Assembly (NCBI GenBank): GCA_937877655.1
Contig: CALFJC010000055.1
Coordinates: forward strand, 1 to 12,577
Source: an uncultured Selenomonadales bacterium
GTDB taxonomy: Bacteria; Bacillota; Negativicutes; Selenomonadales; Selenomonadaceae
Length of the DNA: 12,577 nt
Direction: 5' to 3'
The translations under genes were made by a program, and so were the position numbers. Below, piece after piece: positions 6,377 through 12,577 of this stretch; positions within the stretch are counted from its first letter, which is position 1; the number at the start of each line of letters is the position of its first letter. The notes below the pieces were generated by a model. It was not told the DNA's origin and ran no database searches. It saw nothing but the letters and a program-made list of their open reading frames with translations.

Positions 6377-7837
6377 TCAGCGAAAGATAAAAAACAAAAT
6401 GACGATAATTATCATCCACCAAATGAAATTCGGTAAACTTTCCTCTGAATTTGCGGCATTCTTCCACGCTGTAATTCTTTTGTGCGCCAGAGAAATTAAT
6501 TCGGCGTTGCCCGAAGCTTCGGCGTAGGGCAGAGACTTTTGAAACATTTCAAACGCCAATTTTGAACGGAGAGCCCAAGTCATTGCATTACCTACTTGAA
6601 TATAAATCGCCGCAACCATTTCATTTAAATATTTCCATTCCGTCGCTTTCATATGTTCTTTAAGCATTACATTGCGTATGATAATTTCATGGCTCGGCTT
6701 GAAAACTTCTATGTAGAAAATAACATTGGCGTCTTCAAAACCTTGTTTAAAATAAAGTCCGTCATCTATCGCCTTTTGAATTTTATCGAGCGCGGCTTTT
6801 GCGTCGAGGAAAGCTTGAGTAGGTTGCCGCGCCTTTACTTCTTCCAACAGCTTTTTTTCTTCAATCAAAAATTTTATGTCCTCGCGAATTTTTTCGGCAA
6901 GCGAAGGCAGATAAGAAAAATTTTGTTCAAGCATTCGCGTAATTCTCAGCGGATAATCGATTAAATTTTTCTCGTTGAAAAGTTTTATCGCCGTGTTGCG
7001 AACCGCATAAAAAATTTTTTTGCTCTCGTCGAAGTTGTTTGTGCCGACGGCGATTGAAAATTTATCAAGCGGCTTTATCGCCTCGACGAAATTTTTAATC
7101 GCAGGCTCCGCCAAATAGAAAAATCGCGAGAAATCCGCTTTGAAGTCAAATTTAATTTTGCACGCTTCAATAATTTGTTCAGCCGTTTTTTCAAGGAAGG
7201 GATTCATTTCCAAGCGATAACATTCAAAGAAATCTTCGGCGATAATTCCAATATCTTCATCAGTCAGCAAGTCGGCAAAATCGGTTGCAAATCTTATTCG
7301 CCCGTCGCGAGTCATGTCCTTAAGAAAGTCTTGAAACTTTTCGCGAATCTCATAACGAATATTTTTCAGCTCGGATTTTATCTCGGCGGTGTCTTTGACG
7401 GCAGGAAATTTTGATTTAGTCCGCGCAGAATTAATTTGTTCCAAAATTTCTTCCGCGTCCAACTCGGAATACAACCCGTCTATGTAAACGCAATCACCAT
7501 CCGACAAAAAATTTTTTTCAAGCTTGTAAAGTTGGAAATTCAAATCGGCAAGCGAAGAATAATTTTCGTAGTCAAAATCTGCGTCAGCGTCAGTTTCATT
7601 TCCCGATAAACAATCGGAGATATATTTCATTTCCTTTGCTTGCGAACAGCCGACAAACCAACGCATTTCCGCCGAGATTCTTTTTTTGGGATTGAGCAGA
7701 ATCGTCCGCGCCTGTTCAAAAATTTCTTCGCGGTCGGGGTCTTCAAAAGATAATTCGTCAGCCCGCTCGTTAATCGTCGCCTTCGTGGCATAAATCGAAA
7801 CTTGCAGGACGCGAAAAGGATTTTCTTCAAAAGTCAA
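6377..7837 (-). CDS. Tail-anchored protein with a degenerate J-like N-terminus (Hsp70 partner)
   Basis: A 486-residue protein I do not recognise as a named family. Residues 6-60 (NPFRVLQVS, then ARTILLNPKKR) look like a divergent J domain with its helix II-loop-helix III layout. Where the catalytic HPD tripeptide should be, the sequence reads DPD (33-35). The middle is highly charged and helical, with a possible coiled coil near 315-370, and residues about 400-465 look TPR-like. The last 18 residues (NFIWWMIIIVILFFIFR) form a single C-terminal membrane helix, so the bulk should face the cytoplasm. The start is TTG, 5 nt after GGTGGAG (7849-7843) and 15 nt after the Hsp70 stop, so the two are surely co-expressed. 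By analogy with E. coli HscC and its tail-anchored J partners DjlB/DjlC, it may recruit the Hsp70 to the membrane. Confidence 0.7.
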   Translation of the reverse strand: MTFEENPFRVLQVSIYATKATINERADELSFEDPDREEIFEQARTILLNPKKRISAEMRWFVGCSQAKEMKYISDCLSGNETDADADFDYENYSSLADLNFQLYKLEKNFLSDGDCVYIDGLYSELDAEEILEQINSARTKSKFPAVKDTAEIKSELKNIRYEIREKFQDFLKDMTRDGRIRFATDFADLLTDEDIGIIAEDFFECYRLEMNPFLEKTAEQIIEACKIKFDFKADFSRFFYLAEPAIKNFVEAIKPLDKFSIAVGTNNFDESKKIFYAVRNTAIKLFNEKNLIDYPLRITRMLEQNFSYLPSLAEKIREDIKFLIEEKKLLEEVKARQPTQAFLDAKAALDKIQKAIDDGLYFKQGFEDANVIFYIEVFKPSHEIIIRNVMLKEHMKATEWKYLNEMVAAIYIQVGNAMTWALRSKLAFEMFQKSLPYAEASGNAELISLAHKRITAWKNAANSEESLPNFIWWMIIIVILFFIFR

Positions 7838-7842
7838 AGCCG

Positions 7843-7849
7843 CTCCACC
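7843..7849 (-). promoter_or_regulatory. Ribosome binding site for the TTG start of the J-like gene
   Basis: GGTGGAG on the minus strand, 5 nt before TTG at 7837, within the gap directly after the Hsp70 stop codon. No in-frame ATG or GTG in the first residues offers a better start. Confidence 0.6.
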
Positions 7850-7852
7850 GCC

Positions 7853-10339
7853 TCAAGCCTTGATTATGTTCGCAGTCAAAAATTCGTCTTCGCTATGTCC
7901 GCTCAAATCCCAAAGCCCAAAAATAATTTTGCGGAGTTCCTTGAAATCTTTTTGTGCAACGGCATTTTTGCCCGCCGCCGCCAGCCGATAAAAACTCGCT
8001 TGATCGTCGAAGTCAGCGGGATTTTTAATCAGATCGTTGAAAGTGCGCAAAGCATATTCGTCATTACGATAGAAAAGTATTCTCCAATACCAACCGTAAA
8101 TTTCATCCGTCACGTCCTCAAAAGCAGAATCCTCGCGCTCAATTAAAGTTTCCGCTCTGTCCAAAAGATTTTCAATCTGCGTAATTTCTTGCGGCTCGGC
8201 AAATTTTTTCACATAATTTTTGTACCGACCTTTTAAATAATCCAATTCTTCGCGGCGAATGTTTTCACGATTTCTTTCGCGAATGTCCGCCAAAATTTTT
8301 TTAGCCGCCTGTAAATCTTCCTCAATGTGCTTGAGTTCTTCGCGGTCGTTTTCGGTCTGATTCGCGTTAATCGCCGTGCTCGCAACTTCGCCCGCCCGCT
8401 GAAGTTTTTCGTAATCGTCATTATCGTCAATCGCCCTGCCGAGTTCACGAACTTGATCCAACAAATTTTTTCCGTCGGAATTGAGTTTGCCCGCCGCTTT
8501 GTCGAAATTGACTTGCCCTTCCTCACGCGAATAAAAATTTTTGTAAAAAGATTCGTTGATGACGGGAATTTCAACTTCCAAATTGATACTGCCCGCGTCG
8601 TCAATCGTGTAGTTGCAAATAATTTCCGCGCCTTCGGGTATCGCGCCGAAATCAAAATCTTCGCCGGAAATTTTCAACGCGCCGATAAAAAGATTGTCTT
8701 CGATTTTGTCTTCAATCTCGCCTTGATAAAGTTTGAAATTTATCGAATCGGAATAACCTGCGCGAACTTTTCTGCCTGCGCGGAATTTTTTTTGTCCTTT
8801 GGCGGGCAGAGTGTCGCCTTCGCGAATAAAATAATCCAGCCGCGAAACACTGCTGCCGAGCCGCTCTTTAACTTCCGTACCAATCGAATGCGCCGCGAGC
8901 AATGCGCCGACGTTTGCAAAAGTTTGCGTGATGATAATCGTATCGTTCTCCAGAAAAACCGCGTCGCCGCCTTTGTCGAAAACTTCAACAGAAAATTTAT
9001 TTTCTCCGCGCTTGTGCAGGGGAACCGTCACGAGTTTTTTGTTTTTAAGCTCGACGAGCCCCGAAGTCCAGCCGCTGTCCAGCGAAGAAATTTCAAAAGT
9101 GTAGCCGGCAATTTCCTTTTCCAAAACGACGGCAACCCGCGCCTTTTTATCTGGCGTACGCGATTCATAACGAAAACTCAATCCCAATTCCGCGTCGCTC
9201 TTGAATTGTTCGCGAGTAGCTTTTCTTTCGTGCTCCTGCGAAGTCCAATCGACAGACTCCGCAAAAATCGCCGCGCCTTCGGAAACCGCCGTCATCGGAT
9301 TAACTTCCATACTGCCGGGAATTCCAAGCTCCGCAACAACTTTTTCTCGAATCGGTTTGTAATTGTTCGGTCCGCCGATAAAAATTATTTTGTCAATGTC
9401 GCTCGCCGTCAAGCCCGATTTTTCAATCGTTGCCCGCGCAGTTTCTATCGCTTTTGTCAGCGGCTCGGTAATCACTTTGTCATAAGCCGCCCGCTCAATT
9501 TCAACGTCAAGATAAATTTCTTCGCCGTCTTCATCCTCAATGCCCGTTTCGCCCTCGACTTTGACGCGCTCGTCCGTTGAAAGTTCAATCTTGGCAATTT
9601 CTGCATGATAAGTTGCGATACTGTGGAGCCGCTGATATTTTTTTTGCGTAAGCCAATCTTCGGGCAACGAATAATTTTCCTTAAGCCAAGGTACAACGAA
9701 TTCATTCAACAAAATTCTGTCGAAGTCGCGCCCGCCGCACATTGTCAAGCCGCCGTTCGCCAAAAAATTTACCTTGCCCGAAATTCTCTCGGCAATGGCA
9801 ACGTCGAGAGTGCCGCCGCCCAAATCGAAGACCAAAAAATTTCCGTTGGCTTGATTGTCTTTCATGACGCGCATAATCGCCGCAACGGGCTCCTGCATAA
9901 GCGCAACTTTTCCGAGCCCAGCCATTTTCGCCGCGTCGAGTGTCGCCGCATTTTGCATTTGATTGAACGCCGCCGGTACCGTGATAACCGTTCCGACTTC
10001 GTCTTTGTTTTCGCGAATTTCATCGGGCAGATTTTTGAACAGCTCGCGCAAAATTTCCGCACTGCACTCTTCGGGCGTAAGTTCTTCGTCACCGAGTTTA
10101 AATTTCGTACTCGTCCCCATGAACCGCTTGAAAAGTTTCGCGCAATTTTCCGTTTGGCGGAAAGAGTTTTCGTAAGCTTTCTTGCCGTAAAAACGCTTGC
10201 CGCGCTTGTCAACGTAAATTGCCGAAGGCGTCACGTCATTTTGATCCTTCTTGCTCTTCCACACGCGAACATTTTCTCCGTCGAAAGTAGAAATTGCGCT
10301 GTTGGTCGTGCCCAAATCAATTCCCACAAAATATTTCAT
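7853..10339 (-). CDS. Divergent Hsp70 (DnaK-like) chaperone
   Basis: An 828-residue Hsp70, longer than DnaK (about 640). The ATPase domain (1-365) is complete: GIDLGTTNS (6-14), KRFMG at Lys71, TVITVPAAFN (117-126), QEPVAAI with Glu150, FDLGGGTLDVA (171-181) and FIGGPNNY (320-327). The hydrophobic linker of DnaK (VLLLDVTP) is absent; a charged EQFKSDAELG stretch replaces it. Residues about 382-478 form an extra beta-rich segment. A DnaK-like substrate domain seems to resume near 483 (AHSIGTEV, then REGDTLPAKG) to about 592. Helical lid segments (604-735) and a further C-terminal helical region end the protein; there is no EEVD-like tail. The ATG overlaps the previous stop as ATGA, so translation is coupled. 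It is probably an accessory chaperone of the HscC/YegD sort, not the housekeeping DnaK. No CIRCE operator is seen upstream. Confidence 0.9.
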   Translation of the reverse strand: MKYFVGIDLGTTNSAISTFDGENVRVWKSKKDQNDVTPSAIYVDKRGKRFYGKKAYENSFRQTENCAKLFKRFMGTSTKFKLGDEELTPEECSAEILRELFKNLPDEIRENKDEVGTVITVPAAFNQMQNAATLDAAKMAGLGKVALMQEPVAAIMRVMKDNQANGNFLVFDLGGGTLDVAIAERISGKVNFLANGGLTMCGGRDFDRILLNEFVVPWLKENYSLPEDWLTQKKYQRLHSIATYHAEIAKIELSTDERVKVEGETGIEDEDGEEIYLDVEIERAAYDKVITEPLTKAIETARATIEKSGLTASDIDKIIFIGGPNNYKPIREKVVAELGIPGSMEVNPMTAVSEGAAIFAESVDWTSQEHERKATREQFKSDAELGLSFRYESRTPDKKARVAVVLEKEIAGYTFEISSLDSGWTSGLVELKNKKLVTVPLHKRGENKFSVEVFDKGGDAVFLENDTIIITQTFANVGALLAAHSIGTEVKERLGSSVSRLDYFIREGDTLPAKGQKKFRAGRKVRAGYSDSINFKLYQGEIEDKIEDNLFIGALKISGEDFDFGAIPEGAEIICNYTIDDAGSINLEVEIPVINESFYKNFYSREEGQVNFDKAAGKLNSDGKNLLDQVRELGRAIDDNDDYEKLQRAGEVASTAINANQTENDREELKHIEEDLQAAKKILADIRERNRENIRREELDYLKGRYKNYVKKFAEPQEITQIENLLDRAETLIEREDSAFEDVTDEIYGWYWRILFYRNDEYALRTFNDLIKNPADFDDQASFYRLAAAGKNAVAQKDFKELRKIIFGLWDLSGHSEDEFLTANIIKA

Positions 10340-10689
10340 TTGCCTTGCCTCCCCAAAACTGCCGAGCCGCGTTTTACAATTTCTGCCGAGCCTGCGATTT
10401 TTATTGTCGGCTCAAGCATCGCCTCGACAAATAAATTTTCGTTCGCCGCGAAGTCTGCAAGATTTATCGGCGTTATCGGCAAGCCGTCTTCAAATTCCGC
10501 GCCCGTGAAATCCAAAACTTCCAAGCCGAATTCTGCCGTTGCCGTTTGAAAATGTTTGTCGAAGCGCGAGACTTGATTTAAAATTTTTTTCTTAAGTTTC
10601 TCGTCCGCGTAGTGTGACAATTTTTTTGCGAACTGATTCAATCGCCAACTTTCCGACAGCAAATCGACGACCGCATTAAATTTTTCCAT
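10336..10689 (-). CDS. Small protein opening the Hsp70 cassette, possibly GrpE-like
   Basis: A 117-residue protein, not securely recognised. The first half is helical and charged (SESWRLNQFAKKLSHYADEKLKKK is split here as SESWRLNQFAKK plus more Lys-rich helix). The second half reads as a small beta domain: GLEVLDFTGAEFEDGLPI, then LFVEAMLEPTIKI and a closing GSAEIVKRGSAVLG. A helix followed by a beta domain ending in a hydrophobic, glycine-rich strand recalls the end of the nucleotide exchange factor GrpE, and the gene stands immediately before an Hsp70. Both facts are only suggestive, since the similarity is weak and the protein is much shorter than GrpE. The ATG has AAAGGAGA before it at an 8-nt spacing. 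Its TGA overlaps the Hsp70 ATG, so equimolar, coupled synthesis is likely. Confidence 0.75.
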   Translation of the reverse strand: MEKFNAVVDLLSESWRLNQFAKKLSHYADEKLKKKILNQVSRFDKHFQTATAEFGLEVLDFTGAEFEDGLPITPINLADFAANENLFVEAMLEPTIKIAGSAEIVKRGSAVLGRQGK

Positions 10690-10720
10690 GCAAAAAGTCT
10701 CCTTTATCTTTGCAGAAATT

Positions 10721-10749
10721 TTTTTAGCTTAACTTATCACACGCCGCAA
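10721..10749 (-). promoter_or_regulatory. Candidate promoter of the Hsp70 cassette
   Basis: On the minus strand TTGCGG (10749-10744) and TAAAAA (10726-10721) are 17 bp apart, in the gap after the deacetylase terminator. The match is moderate. No HrcA (CIRCE) inverted repeat or clear sigma32-type element was found, so heat control is not evident. Confidence 0.35.
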
Positions 10750-10783
10750 AAAAATAGGTCTCTTTCAAAGCGACATTTTTAAA

Positions 10784-10818
10784 CAAAAAAAAAGCTCTCC
10801 GATTTTGTCGGAGAGCTT
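10784..10818 (-). terminator. Strong intrinsic terminator after the deacetylase gene
   Basis: A perfect 11-bp stem, AAGCTCTCCGA on the minus strand (10818-10808) with TCGGAGAGCTT (10802-10792), and a 5-nt loop, followed by about nine T. It insulates the Hsp70 cassette from hisIE transcription. Confidence 0.9.
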
Positions 10819-10832
10819 AAATTTTTATCGAA

Positions 10833-11624
10833 TTATCTTTTTGTCCAGCCGAATTCTTCAAAACTCTGTCGCCAAGCAATTCTTTCGTAAAAATCTTTCA
10901 TGGTTGTTGCGGTGTGAAAAATCGGAACGCGCTCCAATGCGAAAAAATTACTGCCCTTGTCGACGACGCCGTATTTTATCGTGAACGCGCCTTTGTAACC
11001 CAAATCCTGCGCGATGCCCGCAATGTGCAAGTTGTATGTGCCCGTCGGATAAGCCAAAAATTCTATCGGATGTCCGAGCTGTTCTTCCAACATATTTTTC
11101 GAGTTCAAAAGTTCGTTGCGAATTTCATCGTCGGGCAATTCCTCAAGCTTGGGATGCGTCAAGGTGTGTGATTCAATCGTTATCCCGTTCGCTTCCATTT
11201 CCTTAAGCTGTTCCCAAGTCATGTAATTCGGATAAACGCTTGTGAACGCGGGGATTATAAAAATCGTCGCCCGTAAATTGTATTTCTTCAAAATCGGAAA
11301 GGCGTTGGTGTAGTTGTCAATATAGCCGTCGTCAAAAGTTATGAGTACGGGCTTGGGCGGCAGTTCAATTTCTCCGTTCAAACCTGCGTAAAGTTCTTCG
11401 GGCGTTATCGTCACGCAACCGCTTTCAGACAAAAATTTCATCTGCGTATCAAAGTCGTTGACGGGCACCGCAAGCGAATTGTGGCTGTCAGCGATTTGAT
11501 GATAATTCAGCACGAGAATTTTTGAGCCGTCGGCTATCTCGGAAATTTCGTCAAGATTTTGTGCTTGAGAATGATAAAAGCCGAGCCCCAAAACAATCAA
11601 CACAATCAGAAAGATTTTCTTCAT
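10833..11624 (-). CDS. Exported NodB-type polysaccharide deacetylase
   Basis: A 263-residue carbohydrate esterase family 4-type protein that probably removes N-acetyl groups from a cell-surface glycan. A signal peptide or membrane anchor covers residues 1 to about 21 (MKKIFLIVLIVLGLGF, then SQA). There is no lipobox Cys. The NodB domain has motif 1 ITFDDGY (Asp98, Asp99), motif 2 SHTLTHP with metal ligands His153 and His157, and motif 3 FLAYPTGTYN, where the usual YPYG reads YPTG. LNYHQI before the domain (39-44) is typical of PgaB/IcaB and YxkH-like deacetylases. The substrate cannot be decided: poly-N-acetylglucosamine, peptidoglycan or capsule are all possible. The gene follows hisIE by 27 nt made wholly of 7-bp repeats that also supply its AGGA ribosome site. 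Confidence 0.88.
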   Translation of the reverse strand: MKKIFLIVLIVLGLGFYHSQAQNLDEISEIADGSKILVLNYHQIADSHNSLAVPVNDFDTQMKFLSESGCVTITPEELYAGLNGEIELPPKPVLITFDDGYIDNYTNAFPILKKYNLRATIFIIPAFTSVYPNYMTWEQLKEMEANGITIESHTLTHPKLEELPDDEIRNELLNSKNMLEEQLGHPIEFLAYPTGTYNLHIAGIAQDLGYKGAFTIKYGVVDKGSNFFALERVPIFHTATTMKDFYERIAWRQSFEEFGWTKR

Positions 11625-11651
11625 TCCTAATTCCTAATTCTTAATTCCTAA
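11624..11651 (-). repeat. Four tandem 7-bp repeats between hisIE and the deacetylase
   Basis: On the plus strand the units are TTCCTAA, TTCCTAA, TTCTTAA and TTCCTAA, with one substitution in the third. On the minus strand each reads TTAGGAA, so the array supplies the AGGA ribosome-site core of the deacetylase and fills the entire gap from the hisIE stop to the ATG. Confidence 0.85.
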
Positions 11652-12350
11652 TTAATCAGCGGGTCGTTCGCCTGTTTTGCCGGTGAACTTGTGATAATTT
11701 CCGCCCTTGCGACGATTTACGAGCTCCGCAAAAAGTTCTTCGGGCTTAATTCCGTGCCACGCCAGCAAAACCAAGCAGTGATACCACAAATCGCCCATCT
11801 CATACAAAATCTGTTCAACGTTGTTGTTCTTCGACGCGATAATTGTTTCGACCGCCTCTTCGCCGACCTTTTTTAAAATTTTGTCGTGCCCCATGTTGAA
11901 AAGATAATTCGTGTAAGAGCCTTCGACGGGATGACGTTGCCTGTCTTTGATGACGGAATAAAGTTCGTAGAGAACCAGCGACAAATCTTCGGGCGGCTGT
12001 TCGATGACGGCGGGCAGATTTTTATTTTCGTCGAGCCTGCGCCCGCTGAAACAGGAATAAGTTCCCGTGTGGCAGGCGACGCCCGTTTGATGAACTTTTA
12101 TCAGAAGCGTATCGCCGTCGCAGTCGTAGTAAAGAGCCTTGACTTGCTGAACGTTGCCGCTTGTCTCGCCCTTTTTCCAAAGCGTTTGGCGACTGCGGCT
12201 GTAAAAATGCGTGTAACCCGTTTCAATCGTTTTCTTCAAAGATTCTTCGTTCATGTAGGCGAGCATCAAAACCTGCCCGCTTTCTTCCTGCACAATCGCG
12301 GGAACGAGCCCGTGTTTATTGAATTTTATTTTGCTGATGTCAATGTCCAT
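11652..12350 (-). CDS. hisIE: Bifunctional histidine biosynthesis protein HisIE
   Basis: Carries out steps 2 and 3 of histidine synthesis in the cytoplasm: the C-terminal part splits PR-ATP to PR-AMP and pyrophosphate, and the N-terminal part opens the PR-AMP ring. The 232-residue length fits the fused enzyme. HisI (1 to about 115) has MLAYMN (29-34), SRSRQTLWKKGETSGN (51-66), DCDGD (76-80) with Asp76, Cys77, Asp78 and Asp80, and Cys93 and Cys100, the usual zinc and magnesium ligands. HisE (about 120-215) has GEEAVE (163-168) and YEMGDLWYH (183-191), the acidic metal site of this NTP-pyrophosphohydrolase fold. The ATG follows AAAGGAGG (12365-12358) by 7 nt. It has its own promoter and so is not simply the last gene of a longer his operon running in from the right. 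Confidence 0.95.
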   Translation of the reverse strand: MDIDISKIKFNKHGLVPAIVQEESGQVLMLAYMNEESLKKTIETGYTHFYSRSRQTLWKKGETSGNVQQVKALYYDCDGDTLLIKVHQTGVACHTGTYSCFSGRRLDENKNLPAVIEQPPEDLSLVLYELYSVIKDRQRHPVEGSYTNYLFNMGHDKILKKVGEEAVETIIASKNNNVEQILYEMGDLWYHCLVLLAWHGIKPEELFAELVNRRKGGNYHKFTGKTGERPAD

Positions 12351-12374
12351 ATAAAAGCCTCCTTTGACGCCGAT

Positions 12375-12403
12375 ATTTTAGCGAAAAAATTTTTTCAAAG
12401 CAA
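12375..12403 (-). promoter_or_regulatory. Promoter of hisIE
   Basis: On the minus strand TTGCTT (12403-12398) and TAAAAT (12380-12375) are exactly 17 bp apart. The spacer holds an A6T6 tract, a bent-DNA sequence. Transcription would begin close to 12368, just before the ribosome site, leaving no room for a leader attenuator. Confidence 0.6.
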
Positions 12404-12429
12404 GGAGAAAAATCTCCCCCTTTTTTTCC

Positions 12430-12469
12430 AAAAAGTGGGTTCGCAAAACCGATATTTAACCTACTTTTT
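12430..12469. repeat. Inverted repeat A (12-bp arms)
   Basis: AAAAAGTGGGTT (12430-12441) pairs with AACCTACTTTTT (12458-12469), one G-T pair, 16-nt loop. Its right arm overlaps the left arm of the next palindrome, so the two stems exclude each other in RNA. Confidence 0.75.
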
Positions 12470-12493
12470 CTTTGCTACGCCCAAAGAAAAAGT
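12463..12493. repeat. Inverted repeat B (12-bp perfect arms)
   Basis: ACTTTTTCTTTG (12463-12474) pairs perfectly with CAAAGAAAAAGT (12482-12493) around a 7-nt loop. A further GGGCGT at 12506-12511 can pair with ACGCCC at 12477-12482, an alternative to this stem. I recall similar sequence families repeated in many bacterial genomes; copy number here needs the genome. Confidence 0.8.
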
Positions 12494-12515
12494 TGCAAAA
12501 AGAAAGGGCGTTTGA

Positions 12516-12548
12516 CCGGCAATAAAAACATCCTGTTTTTGTTGCCGG
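12516..12548. repeat. Inverted repeat D (14-bp arms)
   Basis: CCGGCAATAAAAAC (12516-12529) pairs with GTTTTTGTTGCCGG (12535-12548) over a 5-nt loop, with a single T-G pair. No T-run follows, so it is not a standard terminator. Confidence 0.85.
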
Positions 12549-12572
12549 CGGGCGCACGTCCATGTGCGCCCG
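12549..12572. repeat. Inverted repeat E (9-bp perfect GC-rich arms)
   Basis: CGGGCGCAC (12549-12557) and GTGCGCCCG (12564-12572) with a 6-nt loop, directly abutting the previous palindrome. It is followed by TTCTT at the window edge, so it could be part of a plus-strand terminator or of a larger dispersed element cut by the edge. Confidence 0.8.
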
Positions 12573-12577
12573 TTCTT

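Noticed and set aside
8327..9580. 417-codon plus-strand open frame antisense to the Hsp70 gene
   Set aside because: It has no family-like protein features, no ribosome site of note, and lies wholly opposite a gene with unmistakable Hsp70 motifs. Codon bias in the real gene leaves the opposite strand poor in stops.
9605..10549. 314-codon plus-strand open frame antisense to the start of the Hsp70 cassette
   Set aside because: Same cause as above; it crosses the ATGA junction of two real genes and has no recognisable domain.
10690..10783. CIRCE/HrcA heat-shock operator before the Hsp70 cassette
   Set aside because: No TTAGCACTC-type inverted repeat with 9-bp spacing is present; only a partial TTAGC string occurs.
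12404..12427. GGAGA/TCTCC hairpin followed by C and T runs on the plus strand, considered as a terminator
   Set aside because: The stem is only 5 bp, separated from the T-run by three C, and no plus-strand gene precedes it.
12363..12515. Histidine leader-peptide attenuator upstream of hisIE
   Set aside because: No run of CAT/CAC codons in a small open frame was found, and the likely promoter lies between the palindromes and hisIE, leaving no leader.

Overview
The window reads as bacterial chromosomal DNA from a low-to-moderate GC anaerobe, with many A-runs and T-runs, AAA/TTT/ATT-rich codons and frequent GTG/TTG starts. The iolI/iolG proteins are close to the Bacillus subtilis ones, hisI and hisE are fused, and intrinsic terminators are common. 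These point to a Firmicutes-type organism, most likely Negativicutes (Selenomonas-like). That assignment is inference from style; no rRNA or marker tree was available. No phage, transposase, CRISPR array, tRNA or rRNA was seen.

Layout, left to right. (1) 1-345: the 3' end of a sugar-isomerase-type TIM-barrel gene, present as a duplicated and broken tail, closed by a terminator. (2) 405-2426, + strand: a promoter, iolI (2-keto-myo-inositol isomerase) and iolG (inositol 2-dehydrogenase), then two tandem terminators. This is a piece of inositol catabolism; the rest of the pathway is not in view. (3) 2433-3966, - strand: a convergently placed GntP-type permease with its own promoter and terminator. 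(4) 4013-6363, + strand: recX followed 30 nt later by a membrane-spanning MutS-family ATPase, ending in a terminator that works in both directions. (5) 10749-6377, - strand: a tightly packed three-gene unit of a small 117-residue protein, a divergent 828-residue Hsp70 and a C-terminally membrane-anchored protein with a degenerate J-like N-terminus. The first two genes share an ATGA overlap and the third starts 15 nt after the second. (6) 12403-10784, - strand: hisIE and an exported NodB-type polysaccharide deacetylase, separated only by four 7-bp repeats, with a strong terminator after them. (7) 12430-12577: a gene-free run of overlapping palindromes that looks like a dispersed repeat.

The strongest candidate for an undescribed system is the Hsp70 cassette. 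It pairs a complete ATPase domain with an altered linker and an extra beta-rich segment, a J-like partner whose HPD histidine position appears to be Asp, and a small first-gene protein that might be a GrpE-like exchange factor. The partner's tail anchor recalls E. coli HscC with DjlB/DjlC. It is probably an accessory chaperone machine working at the inner face of the membrane; its clients are unknown.
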